From positions 32,571,866 to 32,635,865 of the forward strand of contig CAMZMU010000115.1 in NCBI GenBank assembly GCA_947311845.1: a stretch of DNA of 64,000 nucleotides. Reading direction: 5' to 3'. The position numbers and the translations under genes are program-made. The notes under the pieces were generated by a model. The model was not told the origin of the DNA, searched no databases, and saw only the letters and a list, made by a program, of their open reading frames with translations. Source of the stretch: Poa pratensis. Its lineage: Eukaryota; Streptophyta; Magnoliopsida; Poales; Poaceae. Positions 1 through 10,100 of this stretch are shown here, in pieces; the first letter of the stretch is position 1, and each line of letters begins with the position of its first letter.

Positions 1-110
1 AACAAATTTAACAGCTCGATCTGTAACTCGACTCAGCTCGCTCGAATTTTAGGATGAGCTAAGTTGAGCCTAGCGTAACTCGCTTGAGCTCGACTCAACT
101 GCAGCCCTAG
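1..110. mobile_element. Terminal part of a hAT-like DNA transposon (runs off window)
   Basis: The stretch is full of degenerate GAGCTCGA / CGAGCTNA motifs and ends in ACTGCAGCCCTAG. Read from the other strand the end is CTAGGGCTGCAGTTGAG, which resembles the CAGGGCTGCAAACGAGC-type termini of grass hAT non-autonomous elements (recalled). The other end and any target duplication lie outside the window, so the class is tentative. Confidence 0.4.
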
Positions 111-352
111 CCAACACCAAACATAGGACACATCCAACACCGGTTAAGTGTAGCTGGCAACATGGACGGATGCAAAAATGGTCAATCGTTCTAAGATTAT
201 GACAATTTAAAGCGTCGAAAATTTACACAGCTTATACTACCTTTGGCTAGGATAACCGAGGTGCATGGAAATAAATCATATTTCGGTTAGGAAGACTAGA
301 AAATTAGACCAATCATCAAGCCACGGTGTTGTCTGTACGTCTGTAATGTCCA
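111..352. other. Unassigned spacer
   Basis: Single-copy-looking DNA between two transposon ends. No coding pattern, repeat or RNA gene was recognised. Confidence 0.4.
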
Positions 353-704
353 TTTGGTACCAGGGCCGGGCCGACAGAATCCGAGGCCATGTGCGAAACC
401 CTAAAACAGGGCCCTACCCCCTCTACTAAATTCACGACCGTTCCCTGCCAATGTGCCGATCGGAATTCGGCGATTGGTTGATTAAATGCGGAGCATTTTA
501 GCAAGGAACATACGATGAATTGGCGCTTGGCGGCCTATCCCTCGACGGTTCTCACTTCGGCTTTCTCGGTCGCTATCATGATTAATCTACTGATCGGTGG
601 AGGGTGTGTGTATGGGAAGGGGTTCATTTCATGGACTGCATGACCTCGCTAGGCACTACAGGTGACGACATAAAAAACCATTTAATATTGGTACTGTTGA
701 AATA

Positions 705-866
705 AGATATTTTTAAAATTTAAAAACAGATGCAAATGGATAATGTATAGGGCCGTACCAATACATCTGAATTTTTTTACCTGAAGATATTTTTAAATTT
801 TAAAAACAGATGCAAATGGATAATGTATAGGGCCGTACCAATACATCTGATTTTTTTTTACCTGAA
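705..866. repeat. Tandem duplication of about 80 bp inside the hAT element
   Basis: Two adjacent copies, 705-784 and 785-866, share the core AACAGATGCAAATGGATAAT and GGGCCGTACCAATACATCTG. They differ only in T-run and A-run lengths near the ends, so the duplication looks recent compared with the element. Confidence 0.9.
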
Positions 867-942
867 GACACTTCTGGTTGGCATCATTTCTCTTGACCTT
901 TTTTTGGGCGCTTAGAAAAAGGAAAAATGTTAAGATGGAGGA

Positions 943-1019
943 AAGAGGATTCGAACCCACTACCTAGACCTGGGCTAAAAACAGATTGCCGCCACGTTCC
1001 AACCAGTTCACCATCTATT
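943..1019 (-). ncRNA. tRNA-like segment with A-box and B-box, inside a hAT element
   Basis: On the minus strand TGGTGAACTGG (1013-1003) fits a pol III A box and GGGTTCGAATCC (958-947) is a perfect B box / T-arm core, spaced roughly as in a tRNA. The acceptor stem does not pair well, so it is more likely a decayed tRNA or SINE head carried by the element than a working tRNA gene. Confidence 0.35.
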
Positions 1020-1603
1020 CTTGTGTGTATTCTGTAGGACACGACTGTATTTAGTAGAAGCTAAGAACTACTAATTCAAATTATGGGCCCCCAAAAAATT
1101 TGGGCCCTGTGCGACCGCACAGGTCGCACACCCATGGGCCCGGGCCTGTTTGGTACACTGCTCATTAAATCAACAACACCAGTAAGAAAAAAATACTGTA
1201 TGAAAGCTACGTACATGCGCAATGGCACCACAAAAGTACTGTATTCCACCGTCTAATTACGCCTCCTGGGAATATAACATGATTAGAGCATCTCTAGCAG
1301 ATCCACTATAATCTCGTACCGGATATTCATTTTCGTGTGACTTTACCGCATCTGTTCTGCCCCGCGCGCCATACCGGTACCGAATAACAGATTTCCTCAT
1401 ATTTTCACCAATTCTTACATGTCTCCGAATCAAATCAAAATTTTGACATGTCTCACCAAATATAAAATCTATTACATATACTACTACACCACCAAAATCA
1501 TGCGCAACCTAGCTAGTAATAAAATGTCCAAAAGAATGCGCAATTCATCATCTTCATAGTGAATATCAACACCACCACCATCAAGGAACAACAAGAAGCA
1601 CCA

Positions 1604-2116
1604 TCAAGGATCGATATCAAGCGCCTCCGAAGCAATGCCTCCATCAACACCTCCGAAACCAACACGACCACCTCCAAAAGCACCATCACTCATCTCACCA
1701 CCACCATGACCTCCATTGGCCGTAGCACCACCACCACCACCTCCAAGACCACCATCTTCACCACCATGACCTCCATTGGCCGTAGCACCACCACCACCTC
1801 CAAGACCACCATCTTCACCACCATGACCTCCATTGGCCGTAGCACCACCACCACCACCATCTTCACCACCATGACCTCCATTGGCCGTAGCACCACCACC
1901 ACCACCATCTTCACCACCATGACCTCCATTGGCCGGATGCGTTGGAGGTCGCGGCAGCCCTCTTCCGGCCGGCGGCGGAACGAATTCGGCCGGCGGACGC
2001 TGCGGCGGCTCCATGGTAGCGAAGGGGCGGGGCCAGAATCGGCGGCGAGCAGCCGAATCGGCGCCGGTGGCGGAAGGGGACGCGGTGAAACTTCCGCGCG
2101 GGAAGGTTCCCGCCAC
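1604..2116 (-). CDS. Hypothetical glycine-rich ORF inside the Harbinger element (170 aa)
   Basis: The frame is open for 170 codons on the minus strand. The first ~65 residues are Pro/Ala/Arg-rich, followed by about five repeats of an NGGHGGEDGGGGGATA-like unit. There are no known domains. The opposite strand and another frame are also open because the DNA is a GC-rich tandem repeat, so the ORF may be fortuitous. It could be a relic of the first exon of a captured gene or of a Harbinger ORF1. No function is assigned. Confidence 0.25.
   Translation of the reverse strand: MAGTFPRGSFTASPSATGADSAARRRFWPRPFATMEPPQRPPAEFVPPPAGRGLPRPPTHPANGGHGGEDGGGGGATANGGHGGEDGGGGGATANGGHGGEDGGLGGGGGATANGGHGGEDGGLGGGGGGATANGGHGGGEMSDGAFGGGRVGFGGVDGGIASEALDIDP
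1699..1935. repeat. Minisatellite, unit about 36-57 bp, five copies
   Basis: ACCATGACCTCCATTGGCCG occurs five times, each followed by TAGCACCACCACC (except the last) and a variable CCACC / TCCAAGACCACC spacer. Unit length alternates by multiples of three, so the minus-strand reading frame is kept. Confidence 0.9.
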
Positions 2117-2313
2117 GGGTAGGGGGAGCAGGAAAATGGGCGGGCGAAACTGAACTGATTCGGGTTGGGCGGGTGTTTATCCTGCTCCCCAGATATTATT
2201 TTGAGATACGGTACCGAGTAGGGTACCTGGTCTGGCCGCGGTTTCGCCCCGGACCCGGAAAAAGCAGTTATTTTCCGGGCCGGGGGTTTATAGTGGATCT
2301 GCTAGAGATGCTC

Positions 2314-2985
2314 TTATACGCAACTTTAACCTAGTATCATGGCGTACTAAAGATTGGGTACGGTCAAGTTGTTATTACTAATAATAAAATAAAACAGTGC
2401 GGCAGCTGCTTGAGTAACCGATGAAAGCTCTGCTAGATAAGCCTATGATGCCGGCCTGCTGTCACTGTCCCGAATAATTTCGAGGTTAGATTCCGACGCT
2501 ACTCTCTATTTCAATATTGTTCTTGTAAGAACTATATAAAAAGTACATGAGTATGTACTCATTATAGACAAGTTCAAAGGGTTCGAGGAGCATCTTAATT
2601 ACAATGTTCATTCATACCAAGGCTCGAACAATCACGAACGAATCAACGGCGCGTTGCAAATGGATCTGCGGAGCGGACTAGTACCGGATGGTGACAATAC
2701 GACTTGCGGAACAAGTATGTGCTGCTAGAAACTGGTGCAAGGAAGGAAGCGATGCATGCCACGATCGAAGCATTCAAGAATCTGCGGCACGTCTTCTCCG
2801 GTGGCTAGCTATCAACCAGTCCCTCCTGATTGTACACTGAAGACAACAGCTAGCCGGACGCATGATTGATCCAATCGGCCGCTGGAAACCCCGGAATGTA
2901 CACGAACCCGGGCCAGCGATCCGATGCTCCAATGCCCGCGCACGGGCACTGGGTCCTCGCCGTCGGCCAGCTCTCTGGATACGGT
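2314..2985. other. Unassigned intergenic DNA
   Basis: No gene structure or element ends were recognised. Short ORFs here lack codon bias and recognisable domains. Confidence 0.4.
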
Positions 2986-2989
2986 GATT

Positions 2990-3157
2990 TAGGGCAGAGC
3001 ATTCGTGTCTCATGTGGTGCCCTAAAAAGTCCATTTCGGTGATGTAAAATTTACATCAAACCGTTTTGGTGCCTAAAAATAGGGTAGACACACCACATCG
3101 TCCTATCGCCCGCCCTCCTCAACTATCGTCAGCGGTCCTGCTGCTCCATTTCCCCCC

Positions 3158-3188
<31 letters not shown>

Positions 3189-3546
3189 ACCGTCGTGACC
3201 CTGCCACTCCCCCCCCCCACCACTTCAGACGGCCGCCAAAGGAGGAGTACTAGCCACCAAAGGAGGAGTAGCAACCGCCTCGTTCGTATTTTTCGACCGC
3301 GACGAGGTCGAGGCGGCGGGGTTGCGCGGTGGCTAATTGGCACTGTCGCCATGGCGGCGGCGCGTGGAGGGAGGCGACATGCATGAAGTTTTCGATGGCG
3401 GTTACCCTGGCGCGCGTTGTTTTACGTTTTTGGGCACGACCCCAAGTGATCTATATCGCAAATGATCTATTTTACATCGTGATGTAAAAATTTTAGGTTA
3501 AAATTTACATCACGGGCAGTAGTTGGAGTCTTGTTTTTGCCCTGTA
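2990..3546. mobile_element. Probable inverted-repeat element upstream of the RING gene
   Basis: GTGATGTAAAATTTACATCA near 3040-3058 is mirrored by AAAATTTACATCACG near 3500-3514, and AGGGCA (2992) by TGCCCT (3538-3543). The middle is GC-rich with a long C tract. No clean target duplication was found, so the borders and class are uncertain. Confidence 0.4.
3157..3188. repeat. Poly-C tract of about 32 bp
   Basis: An almost uninterrupted C run; a second shorter one follows at 3210-3219. Length is likely polymorphic and error-prone in sequencing. Confidence 0.9.
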
Positions 3547-3589
3547 ATTAAAAACGGTTAAAAACCTATTTTACATGACTCCAATGCGT

Positions 3590-4102
3590 GTTGTGCGTGA
3601 GGGTGGAGCGGTGCCTGGTGGGCGTGCCGTGCACGCGACGCGGGTGCGGGCGGAGCCACCGAACCAAAGAGCGAGACCCAGATTAAACAAACGCAGCTGT
3701 TTTCTACGGCGGAAAACAACAATAAAACGGAGGACCGGCTGGGAAAAAATATCCACCTCGTCGGCACAGCATCCCCCGATCCAAGAGACGGACGAGCACG
3801 CACTTCCTTCTCCCTATCTGATCCGAGGCGCAGAGCAGACCCGGCCAAACCCAATCCGTTCCTCCGATTAACATTCCATCGTCAGCGTCCGTCCGCACAC
3901 CGGAATATTTGCTGAGCAAACACCGGAGAGTAGTAGAGACACAAAGACGGAGGATCCGTACGACTATACTCTGTAATCATAGTCCATCACGAAGAGTAAA
4001 GAACAAGAGAAACCCTCCCCCTCGCCGCTTTATCCCCCACCATTACTCCCCCCGAGAGGAAGGAAGAAGTCCGAGAAGGCTCTGCTCTGGGAGGAGGAGG
4101 AG
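3590..4102 (+). promoter_or_regulatory. Presumed promoter and 5' leader of the RING gene
   Basis: The stretch lies directly before the start codon at 4103. GC and purine content rise towards GGGAGGAGGAGGAG just before the ATG, as is common in grass 5' leaders. No convincing TATA box or transcription start could be fixed by eye. Confidence 0.4.
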
Positions 4103-7100
4103 ATGCAGCGGCGGCGGGCGCAGACGTGGGCGGGGGTGGGGAAGACGGCGCAGGCGGCGGCGGCGCACGCCGCGCTCTTCTGCTTCACGCTCCTCCTCGC
4201 GCTCCGGGTCGACGGCCGCACAGACTACTCCTGGTGGTATGTCCCTGTAAACCCTAGCTAGCTAGCGCTCTCCTCCCTCCCTGCGCCTCGATCTGGTTGG
4301 GTTTCGTCTGCTCCGGTTGGGGATGCGACTTCTGGTAGGTGTGTGGACTCTGCTGATTTGCGTGCGGGGGACGGGCTACTCTGTTTCCCCTGGATGTAGA
4401 TGCAGTCCAGACAATCGAGCGATACCTTGTGTCGGTTTGATTCGTGCGGTGGACTGGTCTGCTCCTGGGCGTATGACTTGTTATGAACGAGGCAGGGGGG
4501 AATGAATGCGATGGGCCATTGATGATTTGGATTTTGGTCTTTGGTTCGTGCCGTGGCCACTGTCTCGGCTTATGATTGTTTTAGCAGCTTTCCTGCTGAA
4601 TTTGGCAACCCTAATTAAGACCCTGTTGTTCACAATAGCCCTGTGTTGTGGGAAAGTTTAGGGCTCCTATCAGTAGAATAGAAGAATTAACGCAACACAA
4701 CTGTACTGTATACTATTTCTGTGTGCAGTCACAAACCTAATACCAAATGTTCATTACTTTGATCACCCAGGATTATATTCATCCCGCTATGGCCATTGAT
4801 GATTTCGATTTTGGTCTTTAGTTCGTGCCGCGGCCAGTGTCTCGGCTTATGATTGTTTTCGTACTGAACTACCGTAGCTTTCTTGCTAAATGTTCGGAGG
4901 AGGTCGGCGGCGACGATGGCTGATTCATCTCCGATGAGTGGCGGCGGGAAGAGCAGCGGAGGCGGCGGAAAGTACACGCCGCCGGCGGCCAGGAGGGCTG
5001 CTGCCGGCGCCGCAGACGGTGGCGCTGTTGTGCTCGCTACCCCGTCGAGGGCCATGAGCGTGCCCGTCCAGTATCCGATGCTGACGGATACGAACTACTC
5101 GTTGTGGGCCGCGAAGATGAAGATCCTGATGAAGCCGTTGCGTGTTTGGTCGGCGATTGAAGGCTCCGGTGAGTACGATCAGGCCGCGGACGAGGGGGCG
5201 TTCGCTGCGCTCTCTCAATCCGTTCCGGATCACGTGATGTTGCAGGTTGCGGAGTGCGACACCGCGCGGGAGGCGTGGGAGATGATCCGGTGTGCACGCC
5301 TCGGCGAGGATCGTGTGAAGAAGGCGCATGCACGGCAACTGAAGAGACAGTTCGGAATGTCGTTGCCACACAGGGCACTAGCTACCTCTCTCTCCAGCTC
5401 ACTAACGAACGGTGGAAGAAGACATAGGACACAAGAAATTTTCCCGGCCGGCGCACGAACGCCGCCGTGGACGCACGAACGCCCAAATCTTCTTGATCTA
5501 AACACTGGCTACATCGCGACAACACGGGTGCTACAATGGAGTACAGAGGGTGGGCTTTTATAGCCGCTCTAGCTCGCCCTAACGAAGCCACGGCCGCGCA
5601 CTAGACGCGCACTGACGCAGTCCACGCGCCCACCTCGCCACGATCCGCACGTTCCGCCTCGCGCCCAGGACGCGCTCCAACGCTATCCACGCGGGCAGCT
5701 CGCCGTGCCTCGACCTGGTCTTCCTCCTGACTCGCTCTTGCACACGCACGCACGCACACGCCACACCGCGACATGGACTCCGACCTGGCGCACTGACGCC
5801 ACGGTCGCCGCCACGCTGCGCATGGCTTGATGCTAACATATTCCCCCCCAAGCCATGACCTTGCACAGGTCAGGCTCGTCGTCGACGTCCGCGCCATGGC
5901 CGCTCCTACGACCTCCACGACGCTTGACGCAGCCATCGTCTTCTTCCTCGGCGATCGTCGCCGCGCTCCAGCACGCCCCAGCTCGTGTCCACCTCGCGCA
6001 CCAACGCGATCGGCACGGCCGGCCCTGCGTGCCCAGGACGCGGTCTTGACGCCTCGCTCCTCCGCACGCCGATCTTCTTCTCCGCCGAGCCACGCCCGCG
6101 CCACCGCAGCCTCTGCGCCGTGCTCGTCACAGACTTGATCGCGCGCCATGTCCTCGGATCGACGAGGCTCTGATACCAAATGACGGATCACAGGCCTAGA
6201 ACACAACTCGATTTCGTGGAGTTTGTGTGGATTTTCTGGTCGCTCTGAAACTCTCTCTACTCTGAACACACGTACAGGCAACGAACAGCAGACAGAGTAA
6301 TTTTGCGACGCTTAACCTTACGTCTTTTCTGTCTTTCCTTTTATTCCATCAACTAACGACGCTAAATCCGCCACGATCCACTTAGAGCGCGTGCCATCCC
6401 ACGTACAATGGATAGTGTTGGACGACTCGGAACAAATCCTAACAACTACGACCTGGCCGCAGCGTGAACGCAGCACACTTCTGGCCCAAGCAATGCAACA
6501 ACAAAACACCTTCTGAGACTAAGACTCTAGTTGAAATAAATCTAACGTGAAATCAAAGGGAAACAATCTAAACAGATCTTGTAACAAGATTAGTTCCAAC
6601 ACTAAATTTGGTAACACTACTTAAGATCCCGTTGTTCACAATGGCCATGTGTTTTAGGAAAGTTTAGAGCTCCTGTCAGTAGAATAGAAGAATCAATGCA
6701 ACACAACTGTACTCTTACACTAGCTAGTTTCTCTGTGCGGTGACAAACCTAATGCCAAATGTTCATTACTTCGATCACCCAGGATTATATTCATCCCGCT
6801 ATGGCTATTTCATGCTGTCACCGCCCGTGGAAGGTTTTCAATGCCAGCCCCTTCATTACCTCATGGGCGTCATGTAAGAATATAGTGCTGATTTGCCAAG
6901 CTTGAGTTTTTTTTGCATCTTTGTATCATTGTATGCAAGTGTTGTTAGTGTACCATGCATTGGATCTGATAAGTGTATGCCTGCCTCCTCTGTGTAGTGG
7001 GCTCCTTGTCATTCTGTTGTTGCAGCCCCATTGCTAATTGCGTTCGAGCTGCTTCTTTGCATACATCTTGAAAGTTTAAGAGGTATGTTTCTGAAATTAC

Positions 7101-10100
7101 TGGATGGATGAAGCTTTGTCAAATTATATCTTATGTTTTGTTGTCATTGTCAGCTCCACTCTATCGTGTGATGTGATCCCACCTTTCCTTTACTTTTGTT
7201 CTTGCCCAGTTAGAAATCATGCAGCTGTTGATATGAAGATTGTGTTCCTTCCTCTGCTGACTTTTGAAGTTATTATTCTCATTGACAATTTTAGGTAAGA
7301 TGTGCTTCTCTTCTTCTTTGTCTACAATATCAGTACCAGAATTTCCATTTTTACATATATGCATGGGCATGAATTTGAGTGTGCTTGCCGGTTTGCCTGA
7401 TTGCATTATCTATAATTTTTTGGCTGAAATTGTTCATTCTGTTCGATTGTTGATTCTTCACCTGACTGGATAAGCAGCATAAGTGAAAGCTGCCATGATA
7501 TACGTTTGTGCGTCCTGCACATTATTCACTATATCTTCTAACTTCCTACTGCTCAGATTGTATATGGAAATCAAGAGAAATAATCTGCCCACTTTTCTTC
7601 ATGTGGTGCACCGATCAGAAGCAGCTAGATTCATCTTCTCACAACCCCAACTTCCATAAGAAGAATTCATGCTAGGCCAGCTTCAGTAGGGAAATGACTT
7701 TGTACACATGGGTGTACTTGTACTATATTATGAAAATAGACTTTCCACATATCAAAAAAATGTGAAAAGTATTCGAGGCTGTACAACACGTGCATTGGCA
7801 ATTTTTTTGCAAAAAATATGGCTATTTAGGTACCTCACAAATAAGGCTAGAACTTTTCCAAATGTAGTAACTATAGATGTGCATTTTTGCGTATAATTTA
7901 TGAATTGTCATATTTTGCATATTTTTATAAGTGTACATGTCATAGCTGTTGGGTGTTCCCTCTCTGTTCTCTCTAGCAAATGAAGAAAAAACAGGGGACT
8001 AGCACTACAGAGGAGCACACCAGTTTTCAGGCAACAAATGCCTTCCCTTTTCTATTAGATTTGCAGCAACGAATGCTACACCACACAGGCAACGAATGCC
8101 TACAAGCTTGGCAACCTATGCCTATTGTGCAGCAACAAATGCTACACTACAGCAACAAATGCTGGCAAACCTTAGCAACCTATGCTTGCCCTCAGCAACC
8201 TATGCTAGGACCTTGGCTTGCTACTTGCTTCCCTCCATATAGAGTGCCTCTCCTTATATAGAGGGTCCAAGGTTGGTGCTACTGCATTCTAGAGGCTTCT
8301 ACAGCTTTCTACTGCTACCCTAGCTTACAGCCTAAGAATTACATATAAATTGTACTCTAGAACATACTAGCACCTACTACTTAACTCCTGCAAACATATT
8401 GCAGCAAGCCTATCTACCCGGGACACAACTTATGTGCCCCAACCAGCACACAACCTATGTGTGTGTGTTCATACTATAGCCTGCACACAACCTATGTGTG
8501 CAGTTTACACTATGACAAGATTACATCAGGCCAACAATCACCCCCCTAATATTGTCATCTTCAATCAGCGCTGGATGTTCATCCGCCGACGCGAAAAACA
8601 CTTGTTCTTTCTTCCGGCTGCGGCACTCGGGCGAGTAGTGACCACGGACGCCACAGTCGTAGCACTTCCCCATCTCCCAGCCTTGCGCCCACTACGCACA
8701 CTGGTGTCGGAGTCGTTGCTATTGTCCTCGTCATTCTGGCCGCTGGCATGACCGTGGAGAGCACCACGATCACCCTTTCCTCGATTGACCACGTCATTGG
8801 ACGACACACATCCAGCTGCCATGGGACCGACACACAGTCCTCCTTAGTCCTCGAATCTTGAGGCTCTGATACCAAGTGTTAGGTGTTCTCTCTTCCCCTT
8901 GTTCTCTCTACCAAGTGAGGAAAACACGGGACTAGCACTACAGAGGAGCACACCAGTTTTCAGGCAACAAATGCCTTCCCTTTTCTATTAGATTTGCAGC
9001 AACGAATGCTACACCACACAGGCAACGAATGCCTACAAGCTTGGCAACCTATGCCTATTGTGCAACAACAAATGCTACACTACAGCAACAAATGCTGGCA
9101 AACCTTAGCAACCTATGCTTGCCCTCAGCAACCTATGCTAGGACCTTGGCTTGCTACTTGCTTCCCTCCATATAGAGTGCCTCTCCTTATATAGAGGGTT
9201 CAAGGTTGGTGCTACTGCATTCTAGAGGCTTCTACAGCTTTCTACTGCTACCCTAGCTTACAGCCTAAGAATTACATATAAATTGTACTCTAGAACATAC
9301 TAGCACCTACTACTTAACTCCTACTAGCACCTACTACTTAACTCCTGCAAACATATTGCAGCAAGCCTATCTACCCGGGACACAACTTATGTGCCCCAAC
9401 CAGCACACAACCTATGTGTGTGTGTTCATACTATAGCCTGCACACAACCTATGTGTGCAGTTTACACTATGACAAGATTACATCAGGCCAACAATAGCAT
9501 GCTCCATGTCACTGGTTTTCTCCGTAAATTTTTAAATGTTTAAAGTGCATTTTTGGAAATGATTGCGGCTGCACCCACACATGGAATTTGCATTCGACCT
9601 CATTACTGAGCGTTGCTTTAGCTAACAACTGTCATAGTGTGGACAAAGTTCCAAGTAACCAGTTCTTTCTTGTCCCAAATTAGTGTGTTGGAGAGAGTAT
9701 CAAATAGTTCGTATTTGAGTTCCAAGCATTAGTAAATGTCTACGACACTGATTTTCATTTTAAAGTTCAGTTTCTACTCCGTCTCTTCCTGAAACGAAGG
9801 CCGATAAGTCTTCTCAGAGTCAAACAATGCAAAGTTTGACCAAGTTCACAGAAAAATGTCAACAACATAGCTTCCATGTTCGCCCAAAGAGACTTTAAAT
9901 TCTCACATCAATTAAGAAAAGTGACATCTAAATCGTTTATTTTGGTGGGCATAGATCACAAAGGTGCATATTAACTGAATATATCTGGCTGTTACTACTG
10001 TGTAAGAAATGCAACTATGGTTCAGCAATAAGCATTAAGAGCTGTATACATAACAGCTCCACAGCTCCATTCCATTGTAAAAGTATCAATAGCTCGTGCA

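Larger units (their letters stand above)
361..1148. mobile_element. Complete non-autonomous hAT element, 788 bp
   Basis: The ends are CAGGGCCGGGCC (361) and GGCCCGGGCCTG (to 1148), and the similarity continues inward as GTGCGA and CAGGGCCC on both arms. A perfect 8-bp direct repeat TTTGGTAC flanks it at 353-360 and 1149-1156, the target duplication size of hAT transposons. No transposase is encoded. Inside are an 80-bp tandem duplication and a tRNA-like segment, listed separately. Confidence 0.88.
1286..2313. mobile_element. PIF/Harbinger-type non-autonomous element, 1,028 bp
   Basis: Perfect 25-bp terminal inverted repeats start GAGCATCTCTAGCAGATCC (1286-1310 and complement at 2289-2313). 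A TTA trinucleotide flanks each end (1283-1285 and 2314-2316), the TWA target duplication typical of PIF/Harbinger. There is no DDE transposase. The centre is GC-rich and coding-like on the minus strand, with a Gly/His/Asp-rich minisatellite. Confidence 0.9.
4891..6601 (-). mobile_element. Chimeric Copia-type insertion in intron 1 (TSD CTAAA)
   Basis: CTAAA flanks both sides (4886-4890 and 6602-6606), and comparison with the first copy of the local duplication confirms the empty site. On the minus strand the order is: a 421-bp LTR (6601-6181, TGTTGGAAC to GATCCGTCA), a PBS (6178-6167), about 340 bp of internal DNA, a G-rich polypurine tract (near 5853-5841), a second LTR-like block (5838-5358) and an antisense piece of gag. 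The two LTR-like blocks differ in sequence, so this is a composite rather than a normal element. Confidence 0.7.
7947..9493 (-). mobile_element. Small non-autonomous Copia LTR element in intron 4 (1,547 bp)
   Basis: Two LTRs (7947-8536 and 8877-9493) begin TGTT and end CAACA on the plus strand. A 5-bp TSD ATAGC lies at 7942-7946 and 9494-9498. The PBS TGGTATCAGAGC is on minus at 8874-8863, and a polypurine tract AGGGGGGTGA abuts the 3' LTR. Only about 340 bp lie between, so it depends on another element for enzymes. The LTRs differ mainly near one edge and by one 24-bp duplication, which suggests a fairly recent insertion. Confidence 0.92.

Noticed and set aside
943..1019. Functional tRNA gene on the minus strand
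   Set aside because: Boxes are good but no acceptor stem pairs properly; kept only as a tRNA-like segment.
1699..1935. Regularly spaced repeats that could suggest a CRISPR-like array
   Set aside because: Units abut each other, spacers are themselves repeats, and the setting is a plant DNA transposon.
3066..3386. Proline-rich 106-aa ORF
   Set aside because: Created by the poly-C tract; no conserved domain and upstream of the RING gene.
5601..6281. 226-aa minus-strand ORF
   Set aside because: Crosses LTR, PBS and internal DNA of the chimeric insertion; GC-rich DNA gives open frames by chance.
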